Source of the DNA: Simmondsia chinensis
Taxonomy: Eukaryota > Streptophyta > Magnoliopsida > Caryophyllales > Simmondsiaceae
Length of the DNA stretch: 64,000 nucleotides
Direction: 5' to 3'
Assembly (NCBI GenBank): GCA_018398585.1
Contig: JAGTTD010000013.1
Location: 34,337,631 to 34,401,630, forward strand
Part shown: in pieces, positions 10,827 to 19,954 of the stretch
How the letters are laid out: every line of letters starts with the position of its first letter
Numbering within the stretch: the stretch's first letter is position 1
Position numbers and translations under genes: made by a program
The notes under the pieces: generated by a model
What the model saw: only the letters and a program-made list of their open reading frames with translations
Database searches by the model: none
Told to the model about the DNA's origin: nothing

Positions 10827-11055
10827 GGGTGTATTATACACTGCTAGTTTAACGCGATGTCCTAAACTGATGCTTTGTGGCTTCCTTGGTCTCCAGGTTA
10901 CAATGTTCTCATGATGGCTCGATCTTCAGGATGGGGGTCATTGGAAACAGCCTCTCTTCCACTCGGAAGGGGGAAGGCTGGGTACATCCACTCCCCCAGA
11001 CCCTGCTTCGTGCGGGAGCCCCTGTGGCACTAGGACTGTCGTTGTTGTTGTTGTT
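10827..11055 (+). mobile_element. Au-type SINE with a non-5S head, full length
   Basis: The copy is delimited by the exact 16-bp duplication ataaggatcgtaattg (10811-10826, 11056-11071). The 3' half is the shared Au-like body (ggaaacagcctctctt, aaggctgggtacatccac, gcgggagcccctgtggcact) and a (GTT)n tail. The first 100 bp do not match 5S rRNA; ggctcgatcttc near 10916 resembles a tRNA B box, but the head is unassigned. Confidence 0.82.
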
Positions 11056-11282
11056 ATAAGGATCGTAATTGTCAGAGCAAAATTGATATTGATAGAGTCA
11101 GATCGTAGTTTTTAAGACAATTTCGTGGCTTTCATCGCTTGGGAGTCACATCATTGCTTGTTAGCAATTTTTGCTTGGAGGATAACTCCTTAATTTAGTG
11201 TTGTATAATTTTAATTTTTGTCAATTTATAGTCATTCGGTGGTATTAACTTAGGAATGAAACTTTTGTTGTTTGTGTCATGA

Positions 11283-11523
11283 CAACAACAACAACAATAA
11301 CAACAGTCACAATGTCTTAAGGGCTCCCGCCTAAGCGGGGTTTGGGGGGTGGATGTATGCAGCCTTACCCCTTGAGGGTGTAACCCTGCCGAGAGGCTGT
11401 TTTCGAGGACTCCCAACCTTATAAAGTTGGCAACAGAGGACTTCCCAGGATGTAACCCATCATAGTACTATTCTTGCTTAAGCACGCTTAACTTCAAAGT
11501 TCTAATGGGATCTGGTACATTAA
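11283..11523 (-). mobile_element. 5S-headed Au-type SINE
   Basis: A minus-strand copy of about 241 bp has a 5S-like head starting near the internal GCACCGGATCCC region and including aagttaagcgtgctt, then the junction ttgccaactttataaggttg, the Au-like body and a (TTG)n tail. It is flanked by tgtttgtgtcatga / tgtttgtgtcacga (11269-11282, 11524-11537), with one mismatch. Confidence 0.85.
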
Positions 11524-12119
11524 TGTTTGTGTCACGAGTGGGTTGAAATTGGGACATTGAGTGAGTTTATATTGGTTTATTTGCTTCTGATATATGATCA
11601 AATTATTGAAAATTAAGTATATGGCTAATTTAACTTCAAGTTTCATCAAATAACAAAATTGACATAATGTATATTGTCAGGGTCGGACATAACCCCAAGC
11701 AACCCAAGCTCCCGTTTGGTGCCCCAAAAATTTAATGGCCCCAAATTTTAGTTAACTCTATTTAATGAACTAAAAAATTTAAATATAAGGTTCATAGATA
11801 AAAATATTCACTAAATATCGGGATAATAAAATATATAGTTAACTCTAAATATATATCTCTAATTTACGATGGTGATGTTGTAAGAGAAGGCAAATGTGGT
11901 ATATAAAGTTACTTAATATGACAAAATAAATAGTATATTTGTTTAAAATAAATGCATCGGATCGTTGTCCATAAATGCGTCTTATTGTGTTGTATTTATG
12001 CCATACGTGAGCGTTTGCAAGAGTATTGACTAAAACTCGACCTACTAAATGGGGCACAAATTTTCAACTCTTATTATATCTGGTTACCATGAGTGACTCT
12101 TTTTGTTACATGTTAGTTA

Positions 12120-12793
12120 TGACCTGTTTGGGATTGCTTATTTCAGGTAATTAAAAAAGTACTTTTTCCTGAAAAAAGTACTTTTATGAGATTTGATAGG
12201 GTTTGGCAACTGTAAAAAAGCGCTTTTCATTAAAAATAGAAGCTGTTTTTCTACTTTTAAGTAGAAACAGAAATTTGATGCTTCTCCTTTTAAATAGAAG
12301 CAGAAGCAAAAACTAAATAATTGAGAAAGTTTATTTCAAATACCCTAAAATTTGTTAATATATTTAAAAAATAATTTATATATTTTAAAATATATATTAA
12401 ATATGAAAAAATATTTTAATAATTAATAATATATTTATGATATTTAGAAAATATTTTAAATATTTAAAAAATATATTTTAATTATTTGAAAATATTTTAT
12501 AAAAAATTAAATATTTTAAATATTTAAAAAATATATTAAATATGCTTTGCTTTTGCTTTATTTAGAATGGTTCATGGATGATTTTTTTCAACTATAAAAG
12601 ACTTCTATTAGTGTCCTTTATGGTAATTTTATAAAAAAAAGCACTTTTACACTCATGATACTAACATAAGCACTTATTTACTGGTTGGCCAAACACAAAC
12701 TACTTATTTTAAACAACACTTTTTACAAAAGTGCTTTTACAAGAAGTACTTCTGAAAAAAATAATTTTTTTTACAGCAATCTCAAACAGGCTC
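12120..12793. mobile_element. PIF/Harbinger (Tourist-like) MITE
   Basis: Terminal inverted repeats TGACCTGTTTGGGATTGCT and AGCAATCTCAAACAGGCTC, with a 3-bp TTA duplication at 12117-12119 and 12794-12796. CCTGTTTGG termini with TTA targets are typical of Tourist-type elements. The interior (12340-12560) is extremely AT-rich, built of aaatattttaaatatt-like motifs. A related copy is at 29615-30395. Confidence 0.82.
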
Positions 12794-13192
12794 TTAGGCA
12801 ACTTATAAACATGATAGAATATGTCATTGACACTAGCAATGAATATTAACATATTTATAATTATTAATATTAATTATCATATTAAGATTTTTCCGACATA
12901 TTATCAAATTTAAATGACCAAATTAAACTGACATAAACTTTGAAACAACAATTAATCTAAAAATAACCTAACTATACGTCGATATTCTTAAAAATAACCC
13001 AACTCTATTTTCTAACTAAAAAATAACCCAATTCTAACTTTTCTACCAAAATATAACCCAACTCTAAATTTTTTACCAAAAAATAATCCAACTCTAAAAA
13101 TTTGATTTAGAAAATACTGAATTGTGGTGCGTAGTATGATGCTCTGACAATATATTTTTCTTCTACGTATTTTTAGTTTGGCTTGTTCTCTG

Positions 13193-13822
13193 TAAGGCTG
13201 CAAGTGAACCAGGTTGGCTTGCACGCCGGCTCGACTTGGCTCGTTAAGGACTCGGCTTGGGTTCGTCTAAGTCGACTCGAAAGCCTGCCCAACTCGTTTA
13301 AGGGTAGCTTATTTAAATAAATGAGCCAAATTAAATCAAGGCGGACTCAGCTTGAAAGGCTCACAAGCCGGCTCGTAAGGCTCACGAGTCAGCACGTTTA
13401 TGGGCTCATAAGCCGGCTCGATTATTGACTCGCATGTCTACATTGCGAAATTGAGTTACCTTTATGTATTTTTATTTTCAATTTTCATACATATGATTTA
13501 CTTTATCACGCTTTTTTAAAAATTCAAGTGATAATAATAATAAATGAGTATAATAAGCCTAATAATTGAGTTTAATGAGCCTGATAAATGAGCACAATTA
13601 GTCGACAAAACTCAACGAGCCAGCTAGCAAAATACTCAAAAGCCCAAATGATACCAATATTGAGTCGGTCTCATTTAGTAAACGAGCTGAGCCGACCACA
13701 TATATGCAGCTCGGTTAGATAAATAATACTGATACCGAGCTGGTCTCATTTAGTTAACGAGCTGAGCCGAGCTGAGCAAGCTCTGGTTCGGCTCAGCTTG
13801 GCTCGGCTCATTTGCAGCCTTA
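13193..13822. mobile_element. hAT-type MITE, same family as 3045-3606
   Basis: Termini TAAGGCTGCAAGTGAACC and GGCTCATTTGCAGCCTTA, flanked by gttctctg / gttttttg (13185-13192, 13823-13830), an 8-bp duplication with two mismatches. The interior has the same GAGCCG-rich composition as the copy in the WAT1 intron. It appears to split an older LINE 3' end that ends at about 13895 in actcaattatcgaaaaaac. Confidence 0.85.
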
Positions 13823-14424
13823 GTTTTTTGGTTGTTTTACTTGTTCTATGCCTCGTGATATTGCTCTTTTATGAGATTGTACTCAATTATCGAAAAAACA
13901 TACTTTTAGTTAGGTTAAGTGGGAAAAGAAATCAAGCCAAACCAAAAATACATAGAAGAAAAATATATTGTTGAAGCATCATACCACACGTCATACTTAA
14001 CTATCAATTCAGTATTTTTGTAAATTAATTTTAGATTTTGGTTATTTTTTTGTACGAAAATTAGAGTTGTGTTATTTTTTGGAAGAAAAGTTAGAGTTTG
14101 GTTATTTTCTGGTTAGAAAACACAGTTAGGTTATTTTTTGGTATATTAATATATAATTAGGTTATTTATAGCTTAATTGTTGGACTAAAAAATATATATG
14201 ATCGTAGTAGTATATAGCACAAATAACATAATGTAACTACGTAAACGGGTTAAATGTATTAAAAGCAATTTGACCCATCGCAAACTCAAATTCAACGAAA
14301 TTAATTAAACAAGATAAGTACAGCCCTTCTCTAAAAACCTGACCTCGACTTGTTAAATGTGCTGAAAACACCTTAACTCAACACAAAGCTGAATTCAACC
14401 CTGTTAATCAAAAGGGTTAAACAT

Positions 14425-14660
14425 CAACAACAACAGACCCAATGCCTCAATGGCTCTTGCTTAAGCGGGGCCCGTGGGATGGATGTATGCAGCCTTACCC
14501 ATTCAGGATGTAACCCTGCCGAGAGGCTGTTTTCGAGGACTCCCAACCTTATAGGGTTGGCAATACGAGAACTTCCCAGGAGGTTACCCATTCTAGTACT
14601 ACTCTCGCCCAATCACACTTAACTTCGGAGTTCTAATGGGATCCGGTGCCTTATTACCTT
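14425..14660 (-). mobile_element. 5S-headed Au-type SINE
   Basis: The reverse complement reads gcaccggatcccattagaac, ccgaagttaagtgtg, gagagtagtactag, cctcctgggaag, then caaccctataaggttggga, the Au-like body and a (TTG)n tail. Flanks are aaaagggttaaacat / aaaaaggttaaacat (14410-14424, 14661-14675). The head lacks about the first 20 bases of 5S. Confidence 0.88.
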
Positions 14661-15044
14661 AAAAAGGTTAAACATTTCAACCCAACTGTTAAAAACACGA
14701 TCCAAACCCGTTCTCTTTATTTTATATTCATGTCGTGTTAGATTTTACAAAAATAAAAAATATGAGTTGGCAGTGGGGTTACTCTTACTATGAATTTGTG
14801 TATGAGTGATTGTGACTAATAATAACGGATTTTATTTATTATTATTAGTATTTTTTTTGGCACTGCTTTGTTTAGTAGGTTATCCTTCCTTTTAGCTTAC
14901 CTAATTGTATTTTTTTTAAGGTTATTTATGCCACAAATTTTGGGCAATAAAATTTTATTATTATTATTCACTATAAATTATAATATTGTTCGAATAATGA
15001 TATTTTTTATTCTGATAATAACTCTAAATTAATTTTTGGATTAT

Positions 15045-15185
15045 TAATACCAAAGATCTATATGTTTTGTTCATTGTGTTAATCTAGTCCTTATATTTTC
15101 AGTTATGTCAATTTAGTCCATATATAAGTGACATTAGTTGATGTTAAGTTGTTAATGAAAATTTTAATGGTTCAACCATAGATTG
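15045..15185. repeat. Partial fold-back element, family F2
   Basis: Only one arm is visible (attgtgttaatctagtcctt, tcagttatgtcaatttagtc), followed by the LINE ORF2 remnant. Probably truncated by the LINE insertion. Confidence 0.45.
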
Positions 15186-15560
15186 GGCATTATTTGCGAT
15201 ATCGAGGGTTGATGCCCGCTTTGTGAGGGCTAAGTGGAAGGAATCAATCACTGGTTTATTTATTGGTTGCAGGACCTGTGGAGTATTTGGTGCATATGTC
15301 CGGAATGGCGTGGCGTTCCTTGGGTTGCTCTAACTTCTAATAAGGAACTTCTTGATTATTGACTCTCGTGTTATGCGCCGGGTTAGTTTCAAAAAAAGGC
15401 TTGGATTATGACGTTCTTTGCCGTCATTTGGCCTATATGGAATTTCAGAAATAAGATTGTGATTGATGAAGGTCGTTGGGTCGAGGATGATGTCTTTTGG
15501 AATATCAATACGAGGACTTGTCTTTAACTAAAAGTATGGTGCCGGTAATTCCCCTATATT
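15186..15560 (+). pseudogene. L1-type LINE ORF2 C-terminal remnant
   Basis: Translating around 15407-15470 gives MTFFAVIWPIWNFRNKIV. This matches the zinc-binding C-terminal part of plant L1 reverse transcriptases (zf-RVT region, with its ..W.IW..RN.. signature). Upstream pieces contain tggcctggcg-like W/P codons, and frames are broken by stops and indels. The plus-strand LINE 3' tail at 15805-15938 probably belongs to the same insertion. Confidence 0.6.
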
Positions 15561-15635
15561 CTTGAGGAAATTGCACAAAACATTGATTGTATCAAATTTT
15601 GGCCGAGGTCTTCGCCAATGTATTAGTTGGTGGGC

Positions 15636-15800
15636 TTTTCTTCATAATTAGCGACAAAAGTCGCAGTACAAAAATAGGCATACTCGTAAACGCAAGATCT
15701 GAGCCAACTCGCAAAAAAGAGAGTATCAAAAAAGACAAAATAGAATAGTAATACAACCCCAGAAAACAGGATTGCAAGGAAATTAACACTAGTGCTCCAA
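15636..15800 (-). mobile_element. LINE 3' end fragment nested in an older LINE
   Basis: Minus-strand 3' terminus shown by ataattagcgacaaaagtcg followed by C/A-rich sequence. The same terminal motif recurs near 29300, 31060, 33260, 34880 and 38130. It separates the ORF2 remnant from the plus-strand tail at 15805-15938. Confidence 0.55.
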
Positions 15801-15804
15801 GGCA

Positions 15805-15938
15805 TTCGATGTTTTGGTCCTCTAATTTGCCACTATTTCTCGTTTTTGTGTAAGTCTCGCTTCTTTTTCTCTTGGGTCCCCCTTTTGCGAGTGCACCCTT
15901 TATTGTATTATGAGTTTTCTCGCTAATTAACGGAAAAA
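15805..15938 (+). mobile_element. LINE 3' tail
   Basis: 3'-UTR-like sequence ending ctcgctaattaacggaaaaa, immediately before a TRIM-like element. Likely the tail of the LINE whose ORF2 end lies at 15186-15560. Confidence 0.5.
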
Positions 15939-15944
15939 AACATG

Positions 15945-16241
15945 TGCTAGAGTATAAAATTATTCTTGGAGCCTTCATTCATCAGCCTAAGCTTTTGGAA
16001 TAATTGGTTCATTGACATGGTATTAAAGCGTTCTTGACTAAGAAGTCATGAGTATGAATCCCAATAGCCCCCACTTTTAATATTAATATAATTTAAGCAC
16101 GAGGTATGAGGTGGGCTTATGCAATATCCACGCTTCAAGCTCAATCGACATTTGCATGAGAAGGGATGTTAGAGTATAAAACCAATCTTGGGCCTGCACT
16201 CATCAGCTTAACATTTTGAGATAGTTAGTTCCTCGATAACA
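15945..16241 (+). mobile_element. TRIM-like retroelement with LTRs of about 73 bp
   Basis: Two direct terminal repeats (15945-16017 and 16167-16241) start TG(T/C)TAGAGTATAAAA and end near TGACA/ATAACA. The first is followed by tggtattaaagcg, a degenerate form of the plant initiator-Met-tRNA primer site TGGTATCAGAGC. The internal part is only about 150 bp and non-coding. A better-preserved relative is at 46526-46816. Confidence 0.65.
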
Positions 16242-16436
16242 CGAAACCAACCCGATATCGAAATAGGGCTAGCTTGAGTATAAAGAAATGCCAAAAAAGA
16301 TGACTCTATATACCCTAAATCAAGATTAGTGTTTGATTTATACAGAAAAATGCGTGTATTTATATGATTTTACTATATAGTAAAAAGAAACAAAAATAAG
16401 GTGACTAGGCCATATTGTATACATATGTATAATATT

Positions 16437-16980
16437 TAGGATTATTTACATTTTAGTATCATAACGTTTTTAAAAAATAATAAAAAGGATCCTAGTCTTT
16501 TTGAATTATTAAAAGGACTCCTAAGTTTTTGTCATATTAATAAAAAGACCCATAAGTTTTTGTAGCATTAATAAAAAGGTCCATCTTCGACATAATAATG
16601 TCATTTTTAGTCGATAAAGCTTGCGTAACAGACGCAGTTTTATTAATATTACAGTGAAATGATAAAATTACTCTATAATAACCATATTTTGAAAGAAATT
16701 AAGTAAACACTGACAGCTTCTACATAATATAGCATCTCGAATTTCGTGCTTATAAAGTAAGAATAAAGGTGTTGAAGCGTACTTTAGGTTATTGTTTTTG
16801 TAGTATTAATAAAAAGCAATTGCCACGTCAGCTCTATCGATGAACACAGACGTTATCACATCTGCGAGGGGCCTTTTTATTAATACGATAAAAACTTATG
16901 AGCTTTTTTAATAATTCAAAGAATTATGGTCCTTTTTATTATTTTTAAAAATATCGGAGTACCAAAAAGTAAATAACCCT
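16437..16980. repeat. Fold-back element, family F1
   Basis: Left arm ggattatttacattttagta...aataataaaaaggatcctag; right arm ...cctttttattatttttaaaa ... agtaccaaaaagtaaataac. Long complementary arms, with a short unique centre containing ttgccacgtcagctc. Confidence 0.6.
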
Positions 16981-17029
16981 AATATTTATGGTCCTCGAAA
17001 AGAAATCCCAACAACCATTAAGAGAGTGA

Positions 17030-17340
17030 GCTTCAACCATCTCGGGTTGACGGGCTAGGTTGTCGTTTGGGTGGGTACGTGTTCCGACACTGGGAGTTTT
17101 TTCCGAGATAATTGGCGTTGGGGTGGAATGTTGCTAACTTCGTGAAGGCATCTTTGGTGATGAGGTCGTTCAATGTGGCGAGTTGATATGTATTATAAGA
17201 TGTGAGTGTAGGTAGATCTGGCCTTTTTGATTTTTGTTCTATTTTTGCCTTAATCTCTGCCACTCGGGTGTGGTCACGGGTCTGCCTTCACGAGATGTTA
17301 GTTTTTGTATCACAATTATTTCGCTAATTATCGAAAAAAA
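17030..17340 (+). mobile_element. LINE-like 3' end fragment
   Basis: Second copy of the element at 8020-8402, ending tcgctaattatcgaaaaaaa. It shares ordered motifs with that copy but no intact reading frame. Confidence 0.6.
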
Positions 17341-18289
17341 TTGACAAGACTAAAAATGTAATTGATAGAGTAATGATGTAATTTGTAATAAATAATAACC
17401 TCAACTTTTTATAAAGTTGGTTTTTTTTTTTGCCAAAAGGCAAGCACGATTATTTTTCATTATTCAGTCAAAATATATTTACAAGCGTACCCACCACAAA
17501 GCCAACACAACAAAACCAACAATGTATCGGCTCAAAAATAAGACATTAAAAAGCACCCCGACCCATTTGAAAAGCAAATTAGACTAGAAAGTCGAACAAA
17601 TCAATAACAAGACAGTTGATCCTACACCGAACTATAGTGTTCAGATCCTTAGTCAGAGAAGCGAGACAAGCTCTTTTAAACCTTGAATCATTATGAAAAT
17701 GTCAAATAAAATATTTTCAAGGACTCCATATTTTAATAATAGTAAAAATTCAATATTTGAATTGTGAAAGTGAGAGACCGAGATTAAAAACCCAATGTGT
17801 GAAATACGGTTAAAATTTCACCAGGCTTGAAGCCTATCCTGTTAAATTTCACTGAGCCTTTATGCTCGACCCATCTAGTTGAAACATTAGAGGTCCACAT
17901 ATAAGCCCAAGTGGAGTTCTATTTTAAAATTAATTAGCATTAGGTGGAGTAACAACAACTAGACTTATATATTGATCTCTTTTTACTTAGAAGTCCAACG
18001 TGGGACTCCGTAAGACTCACATGTGAAGTCTTCAACTTAACCTACGAAGTTGACATATATGAGATTTACATATAAGATTAAGTGTTAAAATTAATACTAA
18101 TATTATTTTTTATTTAATTTAATAAGGCATTGAATTAAGTGTTAAAATTATGAACATGATATAATTGTGAGTGAGTCCACAACAACCCAAAGCACAGCCA
18201 TGATCTTTATATTTTACGTATTCAAACACCATGTGATTATAATGCATGTTGCTGCTGGAGAATTTTCCAAAATACCGGGAGCCAGGTAA

Positions 18290-18835
18290 CCAAAAGATCT
18301 CAGGTTGGTGAAGCTATGTAATCATTTTCCTTAAGGCTTATTTCGGTATACGAAATATCCTCGGGGATACAACAACAACCAAATATGAAGAAGAGAATAT
18401 GTAAAGGGAGAGACATAGTGAGATGAATGAGAACGACCTTTTCCAAGAATTTCTCAACACTTTTATATGAATTTTTCAAGTGTTACTTGCAATTGTATTT
18501 CATAATTTCATTTCTCAAAACATGAGGAAAGAATTCTCTTTTCTTTCCCTTTGAAATGAACCCCCCCAAAGGGCTATTTATAGTTTTTTAAGTGTCTCTT
18601 CAAAAAGGGACACATCCCTTCATGAAGGGTCACTTCCCTCTTTAATATTTTACAATTCTTGCAAGTAAACACATTTCATATGTGTTCTCTTAAATAATAG
18701 GGAAAAATAATATAAGAAAATAAGGTTCAAAAGACGTCTCAAATTTATCAAAACGTTATTGTACTTCTGTAAGATCTGTGTGTCGACGCACGGGCCCTAT
18801 GTGTCGACATACAAATGGTTCTGTTGGGGAGATAA
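18290..18835 (-). mobile_element. Possible LTR remnant
   Basis: On the minus strand a TATA-like ctataaatagccc (near 18580) is followed by an A/T-rich leader. At its right edge is a palindrome-like pair tgtgtcgacgcacg / tgtgtcgacatac. This composition resembles the promoter half of a plant LTR. No partner LTR, primer site or duplication was found. Confidence 0.3.
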
Positions 18836-18966
18836 CAACCAACAACAATAACAACCAACCCAGTGCCTCGAGGGCTCCTGCATAAGCAAGGTTGGGGAGA
18901 TATACACAGCCTTACTCCTTTAGGATGCTGCCCCCTAAAGGGAGGCTATTTTTGAGGACTCCAAAC
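18836..18966 (-). mobile_element. Au-type SINE, 5'-truncated
   Basis: Minus-strand tail and body only: cagtgcctcgagggctcctg, cacagccttactcctttagg, ggaggctatttttgaggact. The tail contains several ttgttgttattg units. No 5S head. Confidence 0.65.
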
Positions 18967-19247
18967 CTGAGAAGTATAAAAATATAACAACCTTCAAACT
19001 AATCTATAATATTTATAAATTTATTCAACTTAATACCTAATTTCTTTTTATTTAAAATAATTCCTAATTTTTTCTTTAATAATAAAATTAGTTCTTTATC
19101 TTTTAAACTTTTACCTGATTTTGGTTAACAAACAAGGACTAGTTTGTCGTAAAATAAAATATTAATGACCATTTTCAATATAAGACAGATATGAGACTAA
19201 CTTGAATAAATCTACCAATAGTAGGATCAATTTTAAATAAAAAATAA

Positions 19248-19622
19248 GGGTTATTTAAGCCAAATGTTTCTATACTTGACCCATTATATCAATTTGGTCT
19301 TTGTACTTTTAATTGTGTCAATTTTGTTTCTAAACAATTCAATATGTGTCAATAGTCCTTTGGTCAAATTTAAAATAAGTTAATGTCATAATTTTAAATG
19401 ACAAAAATTATATTAGATGTAAGAAACTTATTATAAATTCATATGTTTATTCAATTTAACTCAATTTGTGGCCAAACCAACAAAAAATTATTTAAAAACT
19501 TAACATAAATTTCTTCTAAGTCCCAAATTGACATATTTTGAATTATACAATGACTAAATTAACATAATTAAAAATATAAAGACTAAATTGAAACAATGTA
19601 CAAAGTACAAGAACTTTTAATA
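19248..19622. repeat. Fold-back element, family F2
   Basis: Left arm gggttatttaagccaaatgt...tttgtacttttaattgtgtc; right arm ...taattaaaaatataaagact...acaaagtacaagaactttta. Complementary arms surround a short AT-rich core. Ends about 330 bp before the RPL9 start codon. Confidence 0.55.
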
Positions 19623-19690
19623 TATAACAACGATAACAATAACAGTTCCAGTGTCACAAGGGCTTCCGCATACGCAGGATCCGGGAACTT
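19623..19690 (-). mobile_element. Au-type SINE 3' fragment
   Basis: Only the last 60 bases of the element remain: a (TTG)-type tail and cagtgtcacaagggcttccg...cgcaggatccggg on the minus strand. Confidence 0.5.
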
Positions 19691-19769
19691 GAGAGACCAA
19701 TGTAAATAACTCTAATAATCAAATAAGAGGGACAAACAACAAAGTTTTCAAATATTGCTCTATTGATAA

Positions 19770-19858
19770 GCCCATGGGCCTGTGGCCCACATTACTCACA
19801 ATCCCGGCCCATTTACACATCAAAACTAGGGTTTTAGCATCTTCACCCTTATATATAA
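19770..19858 (+). promoter_or_regulatory. RPL9 promoter: site II motifs, telobox, TATA-like
   Basis: Three site II motifs (TGGGCC/GGCCCA) lie at 19775-19780, 19784-19789 and 19806-19811, a telobox TAGGGTTTT is at 19827-19835, and a TATA-like tatataa at 19852-19858. Site II plus telobox is the established arrangement in plant ribosomal protein promoters and links expression to cell proliferation. The order and distance to the ATG at 19955 fit a start of transcription near 19885. Confidence 0.75.
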
Positions 19859-19897
19859 GTACCCCATTTCCAGCCCTAGGGCTCCTGGTCGCCTCCT

Positions 19898-19900
<3 letters not shown>

Positions 19901-19934
<34 letters not shown>
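19901..19934 (+). repeat. (GA)17 tract in the RPL9 5' leader
   Basis: Perfect dinucleotide run 20 nt upstream of the RPL9 start codon. It creates spurious open frames on both strands. Confidence 0.9.
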
Positions 19935-19936
<2 letters not shown>

Positions 19937-19954
19937 CACCGGTGAGCAGCGAAG

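Larger units (their letters stand above)
11072..19750. other. Gene-free intergenic block between WAT1 and RPL9
   Basis: No gene was found. The block holds the SINEs, Harbinger and hAT MITEs, LINE pieces, TRIM-like element and fold-back elements listed separately. What remains between them is AT-rich sequence in which I see nothing: 11540-12110, 14160-14400, 14700-15040, 16260-16430, 17340-18290 and 18970-19250. Within 17800-18080 is a repeat of the type aaatttcactgagcc...aggtggagtaacaacaact, which also appears near 38660-38790, 45290-45500, 47270-47410 and 62110-62240. Confidence 0.6.

Noticed and set aside
12340..12560. AT-rich tandem motif as a possible replication origin or scaffold attachment region
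   Set aside because: It is the core of a MITE, repeated at 29830-30150 in a related element; nothing specific supports another role.
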